DNA of 64,000 nt from Taenia hydatigena (lineage: Eukaryota > Platyhelminthes > Cestoda > Cyclophyllidea > Taeniidae). The stretch spans positions 3,723,543 through 3,787,542 of the forward strand of contig JADWOT020000006.1 in assembly GCA_036345935.2 (NCBI GenBank). Reading direction: 5' to 3'. Shown piece by piece: positions 50,501 to 62,500 of the stretch. The stretch's first letter is position 1. Each line of letters opens with the position of its first letter. The notes beneath the pieces are model-generated. The model worked only from the letters and a program-made list of their open reading frames with translations. It made no database searches and was not told the DNA's origin. The position numbers and the translations under genes were made by a program.

Positions 50501-53500
50501 GAAGTAGGAAGAAAAGTATAAAGAACGATACAAAATTTTTGGCAAATAATGGATCTAGAGGACAGTCGGAAGACCGGGAATTGACTGCAAAAGAATTAAC
50601 TGCGACACCTTGAAAATGACAAAATAAAATAAAATTCTACAGCATGGAAACCTCTTCTGCGATAGAAGGTTGTGAATAGTTCAAACACGTGATAAAGCAT
50701 AACTGAATGACAACGAAGGTACTACTATTCAAGCTAAAGTCAGAGACGATTGAATTGTAAAGAAAGTCGAATTTGGAGAACAGTGAAATATTCATTGTTC
50801 GCACTCAGCTTCCGTTCCCCTACCAGTGCGCAAGGCATGAGTGAGTCGTAATGCTCTATTCTGAGAACCTTCATATACAAAGCCCATGGGCTTCACTCAC
50901 CCCTCTCCTCGTCAATGTCCCGTTTTTTGACCATCACCTCGAAAGGCACGGAGGAGTAGAATCGCCTCCTCCTCTCACTGAAGATGACACATTTACCGCG
51001 GGTGATGATGTCCTTCGTGGTTGGTCTGAGGTGAGTCAGGATTAGTTGACGACCAGTTCTTGCCACAGACATCGCGAGACGCTCTGCGGGCACTTCACGG
51101 CCTAGAGAATCGATAAACTTCCAGGACTGCGCTCCAGGTACATCGTCCACATCGGCTTCAATGTCTAGGGTAGAATAAAACACATGTTTAGTTAAAAGCA
51201 ATGATAGATCAGAGCGCCTGTCAATTCTGACAGACAAATAAGTGATAGAAGCGGAGTAGCACTTAACGGCGGAATCGGGGAAACACTGTTAATAGAATCT
51301 CACCTTTAGCCCTGCACGTGAGTGTCACAGTGTCACCGGGCTCTGCTTTGAGATTGCCGCGTTCATCAAGACCACCCACATCGACAATGACGAATTCTCC
51401 TTGCACTAAAATTAAAAATAGGCACTTTTAAGTCGTCAATTAATGAATATTGTTTCAATGCCATCTTCACCACCACCTCAACTCCTCGACTCGTAAAGAA
51501 ATCAGCTAATGAGTTCATCGTCATTCCCATCTGGATTAAACTAGACGCGAGCTTCCCAATAACAAGACAGATGCATCTCACAATCTTCAAGAACTTACAA
51601 TCTTCAGGAATCTTCGGTAGAACCGGCTCTTCAGTATCGCGAACAACCACCTGGAAGTATTTGGATGGGAAACGGAGCTGCTCCTCCTTTCCATCTTCGC
51701 TGACTATTTTGGTGTGTGCGAGACAGCGTCCGCCAACAGAATAGTAGCCCTGTCGGTCCTTGTAGGCTCGTAGGCCACTCATTTGGAGAGTTCCGTCATC
51801 TTTGGCCTGGACCTCCTTCGCAAGAGCGCTAGGAGAGATTAGCTGAGCGTGCCTGTCAATGAATTGCCAAGAGTAGCCAAGCACTTCAGCATTCGCGACT
51901 TGAGCTGTAAGGTGTATGTAAGGAAAGGGAACTGCAATGTTTAAGTGCTTTTTTAAGAAAACAACAAGATTAAGGAAAATACCTACCCTCAGCGTGACAC
52001 TTCAAAGAAGCATCCTGCCCGACCATTCCGTTAAGGTTCCCAAGCATGTTTAATTCCGTCACCCATACCTTCATACGATCGTCTTGGGCTGCAGGAGAGA
52101 AAAATCCATATCAATCTGCATATTGGCTAGATTTTTAGTCATTCGTAATTTAAATTCCCCTTATTCAAAATAAAAACTTGACGCACTGACAGCCCTGGAG
52201 GCATTTTACAAAGCGAAATTTAACGTACGAGAAGCATCCCTTATGAGAGGCGGCAGCTTTTCAATGTCTTCTGCCTCGAAAGTTGGTGGAACAGCGAAGT
52301 TGAAGAAGGGCGAATGGAATTTCTCTTTAGTGGCGCGGTCCATGATGATGCAGCGTCCCTTCAGATTCCCATAGCTTGGTTCTATCCCCTTCAGAGTTAT
52401 TTCGTTCTCCCCGAAACTGACTTCGCCAGATGCAATTTGGCCCACATCAACCATTCTACCATCGGTACTGCGCACTTCCCACAAGTAGTCCACATTCTTA
52501 GCTTCATTGCCGGTTTTAGTGTCTAAAATTAATTCCAGACCACAAGCAAATTTCGTAGAGATTACACAGGGGAAACTGTTTCAAACTACTAATAAGTTTC
52601 CACTGCAGTTTGAAGAATCAACATGCCTATAGCCTGGCAGCCTAGTTGAACTGTATCTCCTGGGTTGGCCGATACACGTCCTTTGTCATCGAGGCCAGTA
52701 ATCCGAGCCCAGTAACTTGGAACTGGTTTATCTTCTATAAATCAAAAGTATTAAAATAATTCCTTATTTGTTGTTGTGACATCAAACCTACTCATCAGAA
52801 AATTTGAAAATTACTGAAAATTTATCTGAGAATATGAAAATCGTCTTATCAAACAGTGATTTAGTAATTTCGAAGCGAGATCTGATAAAACTATTGCTGA
52901 TTATCGGGAAATTTTCTAACTCTCATTGATGCTCCTCTGAACAGGATGGGGCAATGTATGCTGAAATTTGCACGCACCCAGCTCTTCATCACCGACTTTT
53001 TCGTCTGCTAGTCTGATGCTATAGTAAGGTGACGTGTAGCTGACTCCATCCTTTGTAACTCGACATCGCAAGCGCGTCACTCTATCTTTCGCAACGTCCT
53101 GGTTGTCTGTTCCCTTAATAGTGAGTTTTCCGTTGAGGCCCTCCTTGAAGGTTTCTATGCGCTCTGGATCAATCACGTCAGAAACTTCGGTAAGACCGTT
53201 TCCAAGGCTTGTATAGTACTCCCAGTCGTAAGCAACGTCAGTCTCGGGCTTCCGAGTCTTTGAATCTATGTTAAAAGAATGATGAATTTAGACATTGAGA
53301 TGATCTAATTAAAACCCATATTCTGGGCGACTTGAGATACTTGTTAGCACTCAACCCCATCAGTCGGGCCCTCATTATGCAAACATATCTGTTTCAACCT
53401 CTTCTTAATGATTTGTGGGGAAGAAGGACTTTGAATGACGATGATTTTGACAACTTCTATCTATGCTATGAGAAACAAGGTGGATGAGGAACTCACCAAC

Positions 53501-56500
53501 TGCAAAGCATTGAAGCGTCTTTTCATCTGGAGTTAGCTCCACGACACCGAGAGCTTTGTTGGCCCCATCAATGTCGACCACGAGCACGCCATCACCTGAA
53601 AGAAAGGGAAAATTCCTTTAAATATCTCCATTTACATCATCATTGCTACTTCCTATGTATGTCCACAACATGCCACTCCGATACAGCAGTCAAATAAAGT
53701 AGTGGGTATGTTCGCAATGCACTAATCCTTGGAGTTTAATAAATGAAATCCAAAATAACTCACCTTCAATTTGTTCCTCAGGATGTTTGGGAGTAAAGTC
53801 AAGTTTAAAGAACGGTGAGAAGTACGTCTGCCCGTTGTAAAAGACTTCACAACGGCCCATTGATCCAGCCATCGCAGGATCTAACAAGCGCACGTGTTTC
53901 AGCACCAATCGAGGTCCATCAAAGACAGCTTCCTTAGCCAACTGACCGTTGGAGAGCTTCAAGCCATTCGGTCGTAAGAGACTCCAGTCATATATTCCTT
54001 GGTCGCTCGTTATCTCCTGGTCCGCCTTTTTGTCTTAAAAGATGTAAAAGAATAAGAGTGAATTTTCATGATTGACGAATAAAAATATGTAGCATTTCTT
54101 ATTACCTATGGCGACGCACAGCAGTTCAACATCCTCCCCTGGCATACTCTTCAAATCGCCACTCGGATGCAGTCCCTTTACATAGACATCAACACGGTTG
54201 CCTTGCACTAAAATAAAGCTGAATCTTAGAACTACGAATTCACGTTTCTGTTCTATCCAAGACAACGCCTGACTCACAATCGGGTTCAGGCTGACCAGGT
54301 TCTGGTGCCGTGACGGTTCCATCGTCTCTGACTATCAAAAGGCCAACGTAGTCGGAAGTGTAGTAGCGAGGCTGTGGAATTTCTCTATCCCCAATTGGTA
54401 AACGACGAGCAATTGTAGCATAGCACCGAATACGCATTGGGAAACGACCTGTTGAGGGTGCTGACAATCCAGAAAGTCGCAGACTTCCGTGTGGCTCAAT
54501 ATTCACAGCATTTGCGAAGAAACTGCTGTCTACAGGATTGCTAGAGGCATCTCGGAACTCCCATCCATAGACTATGGCATACAGAGCTGCCGAAATCGGC
54601 TTTCCACTGGTGGCGTCTGTAAAATAGCAACCAGTTATGTGGAATCGCCAATAATCTCAGTGAGATACTTAATTGCCTAAAACTTACTCTTGACAACACA
54701 ATCAAGCTTAGCATCACCGCCTTGGCTGGCCTTTAGCTCCCCGTCTACTGCTCCCTCAATCTCAACAGTGACACCATCTGAAATTAAAACATTAGTTCTG
54801 ATACTTTGTACCACAACTGCTGTCCGGAACTACAAGGTAAGAGATCACTATTTACCGATCGCGTGTCCAGGAATGGGTGGCTGAATGGTCACCGGTACGC
54901 GGTCGACCACAACCATGAAGTAGTGTGAAGTGAATTTGCGTTCTTTATCCCCATCAGTGGCTTCCGGTTCGATCTTCTTAGCCGGGATGTGCAGAACGCA
55001 GCGTCCCTTGATGCCTCGGCCACCAAGACCTTCAGGAGCCCGAATACCGCGTAATTCCATGCTATCCCCATCAGTTTTGATACCCACAGCTACGTTGCTT
55101 GTCATGGCTGGGTCGTTGTCCAGGTAACGCCATTCCCAACCGAAACGAACGTCCTCAGTGAGGATTTCATTTGTATCTTTTTTGATTGCCTTGCAAGTTA
55201 GCTGTGCGTCATCACCGACTTGCTTAACGGAAATTCGACCATGCTCGTCGAGACCTTCTACTAGCACTTCCACAGCCATATCACCGTCGAGAAGCCTATC
55301 CATCGGCACTGCTGTAAATAAAATTTTGAAATCATCAGAATAGATCAAGGTGCATGGTTTCGCGTGCAAACTAGGGAAATTGTGAATGCCTACCCTTATC
55401 GACTCATGGATGATAAAACTGAATAATGAATTGGCATCGCGGTATGCATTTAAAGCCATATTTAATGAGCTATAGCAGAGAACATTTGTTGAAGAAAATT
55501 CCAATATACTTCACAATGGGGCAAACGATAAACCTGTCAGTGGGCACGTTATAAAATGGTTTAGTGCATAGGATTTTTTTAAAAAGAGGATTCTTTAGCC
55601 AAGGAAGCCTTGCCTTCTTTGTCATCATCGGTTACATGGAAGTAGAAGAAGGGCGTGCTGATTGTGGCCTTGTCTGCAAGAGTGATTAGGCACCTTCCAC
55701 CCGCTTTCGGTTCTTTGCGCAGGTCAGTGAAGTCGATAGTATTTTTCCCTCGAACAGCAACCTTGTTGGCGATGCGCATCGGACTTATTTTGTTCTGATC
55801 AAGATCACTGAATTCCCAGCTGATGGTAGCATCGGAAAGCACCTCATTCGTGTCAGCATCTACGCATTAAAAAATTATAACAATTATATCAACCCACCAA
55901 ATGAAAAATCAGCACTGGTAAGTTGATAAAGCGCTCACCATATGCAGTACAGCTCAGAGTTGCATTATCTCCTGGTCTGGCCACCACAATTCGATCTGGA
56001 TTGATGCCGGTCAACTGGAAGCGGATCTTTCTCCACGTGTCAGAGGTCGTGCCAGTAAAGTTTGTCCCTCCTTCCTCTTCTTCAGGGCGCGTTGTCACAT
56101 TCTTCATCGGTGCAGATGTAGTAGTAGTTGTTGTTGTTGTTGCTATCGGTTCAGCTTTGGAAAGAAGGAATAAAGGCCATTTACCACTAGTAATGTAAAA
56201 AGTAACATTTTTCTAAAAATTTTCGTAAATGTTAATTGACAAGTTATCACGACTTCATAATATGTCTCTAAATTTTTAAGATAATTTGATGTCTCAAGAT
56301 CAAACTATAAGCTGTGACACCCGAAGAAAGAGAATTAACAGCAATGGCGGATAGGAGAAAACGTACCTTCATCACATTTTCCGCCAACTTGGAACAGAGG
56401 ACTAAAGTACCGGGTATCATCACCTGCTTTTCTCGAGACAACGCACCTTCCATAAACCGGATTCACTGGATCTTTGGCGTCTGTCAGATGCAGCGCAGAT

Positions 56501-59500
56501 CCTTCAACCACAGCGGAGCTAGATATCACACCCGCAAGAGGGATGGGGACACCTTGAGCAGTGAAGATCTCCCAACCGTAGACAAATTGATTTTCTTCCT
56601 GCGGTTTGTCTTTAAAGTGCATTTTGAAAAGATTTGTGACTCACTTGTTGATGCATAGTGAAGCGGAATGAAGGGGAAACTAACCGGTCGCTTTGCAGTA
56701 AACCGACGCAGGATAGCCTTCTTGAAGAATGAGATTGCCACAAGGACTCAGTCCCTCGATTGTTGGTGAAATAGGATCAAATTCTTCAGGGACAGGTCTA
56801 TCGTCTGCAAAAATATGGATTATCACCTGTCAAAACATGCTTGCTGGGTGACTTTATTTTCCATTTTTGTATTTCACCTTTAATTGGAGTGCCATCCTCG
56901 TCAAGGGTAACTAGCGGAATATAGTTTGAGGCGTAGCGCTCGATCGTCGGTTTGGGAGGTTCACCCGACTCGGCGATCCTTTCAGCGACAACTCGGACGC
57001 GCAAACTGCCTCTCTGGGGTGCCAGGCGGTCTCCTTTGAAGTAGCTTATTTTAACTTCACCAGTTTTTGAATCCACCGTAATAGCGTCGCCAAGAAGGCC
57101 CAATGGAGCTGGGCTTCCATCGGAGTAGCTTGTTTCAATGCCGAACCTCACCTTATCTGTCTCGTCTTCACCGGTTTCAGTGTCTTAAATATTTGTATTT
57201 CATAAATTACTTTGAGTGTTTTTAATTCTTAATACTATTACTTTTAAATTAACAGCGATCACAAGGTACCTCTATGGAACTATTTGATTAGTCACTTTCA
57301 TTTAGTAAATTTGGATTCAATTTTTTATTACTAAATAAATTTGAATAGCAAGTGGTACAAATCTAGCTATTACCATACAATATCCCATGAATGCTACTTT
57401 TCGATATACTACTCTACTTATTTTGCATTTTGCTTTGGAACAAAAAAGTGTCACAATCAGTACTTACTGACAAGTTTTCCTATGATTACAACCTCGTCGC
57501 CCTCCTTCGCGGATAAAGCATCGTTACTATCGAGCCCCTCAACTTGAACTTTGAACTTCGGCGGATGAGACTTATCGATATCTGAGTGGAAAAAAGTAAT
57601 GAAGGTTAAGCACTGAACTGATAGATGCATTAGACAGTATGGTGGTTGAGTTCCGAGTTGGTCATAAACTCCATACCAAAGAACTCCGATAGAATTCGTC
57701 TTGAGAAATGCTGTGCCATTTAAAAGAGCGCCCACATTGCAAAATTCCTTCATAAAAATAATCCCCTCCTTATTAACGGTAAAAAAGGCCCTATCTCACG
57801 AAGCGCTTCAATCCACTTAGTTGGAGCATTTATGAACGAATAGTAGTATCTTCAGTACGCATAACTGGTTACCGACATGGTAAGCATCGACGTACCAAGA
57901 GATCTCATGTCATTGAACACGATGTCACTACCCGGATCAGGCCTGACGTTGAAATCAATAGATGCTCCCGGCTTTGTTTCGCCAGGTGAGAGCACGCCTT
58001 GGTCTTTTTTGTCTTCATCTTCCACAGAGGTGTCGTTGGTGAGGACACAGCGAGCACGAAGACCGGAAGCCGATTGTTTGAGGCCAATGAGTTTGATTTC
58101 ACCAGTTGGCAAAAGTTCAATCCTGTCAGCCAGGGCACTAGTATCCACTGGGCGATTGTCTTTCGTGCGGATCTCCCAGACATACGTCAAGCCATTTACC
58201 TTGCTCCTCGAAAACTTGTCTGCAGAGGACAACAAGGGCAGGTGAGCCTTTAATCTCCCTCATCTATGCAGTTAGTACTTAAATTATCAATGGCATTCTG
58301 AAATGCGCAATGCAAGGCAGTTCCTTCATATATAACAATACGCTGCCTTCCCACTATAGCACAAGTGGTCCGTCAGTGACTTCAATACGACCACAGTCGT
58401 CTCTACTCAATTTTCACTACTGCCCGCTACTTGAAGACACAACTAGGATAAGTGGAAAAGCCATTATAAAGCTCACCTTGAGCCTCACAGGTGAGGGTCA
58501 CTGAATCGTTTTCATCCTGATTCACTCGATTGTCAGCTGCATCCTTTACGATAACGTCTGGTTTATCGTCTATAATGAAACAATCGCTCCCATGAAGCTT
58601 ATAACTAGCCAACCAATAGAAACCACTAGATAAATTTATTTGGAATAATTGAGCCGATTTTAAGGATATGTGTTGGGGGAAATTCACCTTTCACATCCAC
58701 AGTCTCCAAGATATCAATTTTCCCTTTATCCTTGCCATCCTTGACGGGACTTATGACAATGAAGGGGTCCGAGGGCGGAACAAACGGTTGATCTGCATCA
58801 TCACCATCCTCTGACTTGACCAAACGACACCTTCCCATAATGAATTTGCCATCATTTGGTCCCAAGAACTTCGACAAATCAACATCTGGAATCGGCCTGC
58901 TAAGTTGAATAGTGTCGCCATCGATCTCCACTTTGGAGAAGATGTGGCTTGGGAGAATGACTTCACCGGAGGAGGTCACAAATTCCCATATAAAGTTGCC
59001 AGCTTGAATAGGTCTGTCAGTGTCGGTATCTGGCGGTGATAGACAGTTGAAATCGTGAAGTCATGCCGATAGGATTCTTTCTAATATCTTACTTTATTAA
59101 ACACTTATTATATGACTTGTAGAAATCAAAACCAGTTATATAATACGACACCATGTATAACTTACCAACGGATTTGCACTTGAATTTGGGTTCATGAGAA
59201 GAATGCGTTGGGACTTCGTCAACCTTTACAACGATTTTACCCCCTACAAAGTTTAGAAACCCAGGACAAGTTTTTACATTAGGCCGCAAGGTCATGCAAT
59301 CTAAATAAACACAAAAAACTGTGGTTACTGACTGCTTCAAGAAGCTTAAATTCATTCCGAATTATAAAATACACTTGCATTTTAAATTTACGGTCCAAAC
59401 AAATGCCCACACCATGGTAAATGCCTAGCAAATAGTCATAATCTTCTCCGGGAAATCGTTAGTCAAAGAAAGGGTTAAATTGGAACATACTTCGTTTGCA

Positions 59501-62500
59501 TTCGCCGCCAATGCGGAAGTAGTAGCTACCGTAGAGAGCCCCGTTGCCAGCCTTGCGAGCAACCAGACAGCGACCAAATAGTATATCCTTCTGAGGTAGC
59601 ATATTTATCAGACGCAGTTTCGATCCTTCCTGTTCCACAGATTTAGCCAGAGTGCCAGCCATTGAAACTTTGTAACCACCTGGTTTAATTACCTCCCAGG
59701 CGTAAACCAAACTGTTATCGTCTTCCGCCAGACCTAGCCACATAAGAGAGTCATTTGAGAAGCCAACATTTCAAAACTATAGGTGATGCAACTAAAGGAT
59801 AAACTGTCAAATCATCGACTAGAGCCCACGAAAAACAACCCGTGGCAGTCACTAAAGCTGCGCGTACAAATTGAAGTGTCTCTCTGCATTAATACAGTGC
59901 TGTAGCCACCAAAGCATTCATAACATATCATCTAAGATTCAGTTGTCTTACCTCTGGCTTTGCATTTCAGAGTGACATTGTCGCCTTTATTGTACTCAAG
60001 GTTACCACATTCGCTCAAGCCTAAGACAAGGGGTGTGAGATCAGGAAGACGGAGGGCAGGTTTTCGGTGATCTGCGAAAACGAAAAAAAATAGTAATTGA
60101 AGTTTCGAAAAACTTTAAAGAATAATTTTTAAGGACTTGTAGTTGGATGCTGACCAGGAAGCGGTTCACCGGCTCTGTCGAGCGTTTTCACTGGGATCGA
60201 CTGAGAGGCGAACTTCTCAAACGTACCGTCACCTAAAGGAGACGGCCGCTCTACCGTGAATACTAGGAAAAGATCATTGGCCTTGTCACTAAGAGCGTCG
60301 CCTTGATAGTGTTCTACTTTCAGCTCCCCTGTCTCCGAGTTCATCTCCACGCTTCTAGCAAGAGCACCCAGAGAAGCTGGGGACTTGTCAGCATGTACCA
60401 GTTTAACACCATATTTGATATTTGGATCCTTTGGAAGCACTTCACCAGTATCAGGATCTGAAAAGTGTAAATCATGTTAGGATGGGCCCAACTCTGATGT
60501 AAACATAATTCAAAAAAATTGTTAAAAGGGTTTACCTATTAGTCTGACACCCAGAACCTTGTCGTCTCCACGCGAGACGGCTAGATTCCCATCTTCGTCC
60601 AGTCCATCAATTTGGAATTTGAAGTCTTTTGGAGTTACTAAGGGTAAACAAGTCCTGTGTCAAGGGAGTTCTCTCGATTGGAAGTAGAAAAACACAAAGC
60701 GGCTTACATAGTTCAGGCTTAGGCACAGGCTTTTCCTCCTCTGCCTCGGGAACCGTTGGCTTCACATCGAAATCAATGTAAGGGCTGTCGACTTCCGAAC
60801 CTGGATCAAGAGGACCTCCCTCATAGCCGGGATCTGCACTCAAACCCCTGTTGACGTTGGCAGCAACGCACTTAGCACGAAGTCCAGAGGCAGTTTTGTA
60901 GATACTCTGCAGACGAAGAGTAGCTCCCGATGGAAGGGGTAATGATTTAACCGATTTAGCCAGTGCCGAGGTATCAACTACAGTTCCGTCCTTGTGCTCA
61001 AGCACCCAATGGGCTGATAACCCCTCAATTGGACGCCTTGTTTCAGAATCTAAATCGCAATTAGGATGAATTTGAAGTCACATCATATCTATCCTTGAAA
61101 TTCACGCAAAAGATGGAAGTACATACCAACAGCCACACAACTGATCACTTTATTATCGTCCTCATTGGCAATTACCCTGCCATCTTCAACTCCCGTCATT
61201 TCAAACTTGATCTTTTCTTCTACACAAACAAAAAACAAAAATAAATTCCTGGCGATGATTGGATTAAAACCCAGCTTTTCGCTCATTATTTAAACTTACT
61301 TTCGAATTCCTTGACCTCGCCAATCTCCATGCCACCCGAGGGTTCCCGCTCAATGAAGAATTTGGGACCAGAGGAGTAAGTGTCCCTTTCAAAGCCATCT
61401 GGATCTCGGGGGACGTCTGCTATGCATTCACCGTAGACTTTATTGGAACCCGCCAGAGCCTCGAGATCGACATCGACCCGCAAGCGATTCAGTGTAACCC
61501 TATTACCTTCTGTCGTGACCTTGCCGAAGAGCAGAGATGGTGGGATTATCTCTCCAGTGTCGACAGATCGGAATCGCCAGACAAAGGTGGCATTTTCCAA
61601 ACGAGCTCCAGTCACGGGATCTTTAGGCGAATGGTAGTAAAAACTCTAGAATTTCTAATTTGTTTAGACTCATGAATTACATCGCGCCTTAATTACAGGA
61701 AAGGAGCACGTTCTTAAAGTTACTGGTTATAATGAACTAAATAGGGTCGTTTTCCGATGGCCTGAAACGACATACGCTCCCAGCTATTCCGATTAAGTGA
61801 AGATGATGGATCATAGCTTCGAACCATACTTCGAAGCTAAATATGATGTAACTGGATCCACGCAGAACTACATGTATTGCCTGCCTACTATCAGAATAAA
61901 TGATTAAGTGTCATCAAAAGTAACTATGGCTCACCGTATGCAAAGCACTCAAACGACCTTTCTTTCGGATCATGTCGCGGAATGTCCTGGACGTCAACTT
62001 TCACCAAATCCTCGGCACCTGGAATAAAGTAAGTTTATAAACAACCATCCAAGCTGGATTTTTTTCACAAAATTGTTTGCCACCGACCTGGCTTGCAGGT
62101 TCCACCAATTTCGAAGTATTCGCTGTAGTACTTTGCACTGCCTCTACCGGGTCGGGCCACAACACAGCGACCGAAAGTGCGCACGCTGGGTTCTAACAGT
62201 CCAACCAGCTCCAATTTGTTGCCAGATTGTTTTGCAAAGTCAGCAATTGAGCCAGAAAGGGGTAACTTATTAGCCTTTTCATCACGTAACTCCCATCCAT
62301 AAAGCAGTTTGTTCAAATCATCAGTTGAACCTAAACACAGGAGCCGCATTGATAGGATATGATGGTTAGGTTTCAAGATGCATTAATTCCTTTCAGGGGC
62401 GTCAATCATTTTTGTAAAACTAAGCACCTGCTTAGTTTTCTGAATCCGATCAGAAGGGGTATTTTGTTATCCCCCACCACAAATACTACTTAAATAAATA

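Noticed and set aside
57896..58253. Long + strand open frames opposite the Ig exons (several of 80-120 codons across 42-64 kb)
   Set aside because: They mirror real minus-strand coding exons that have matching splice sites and domain motifs.
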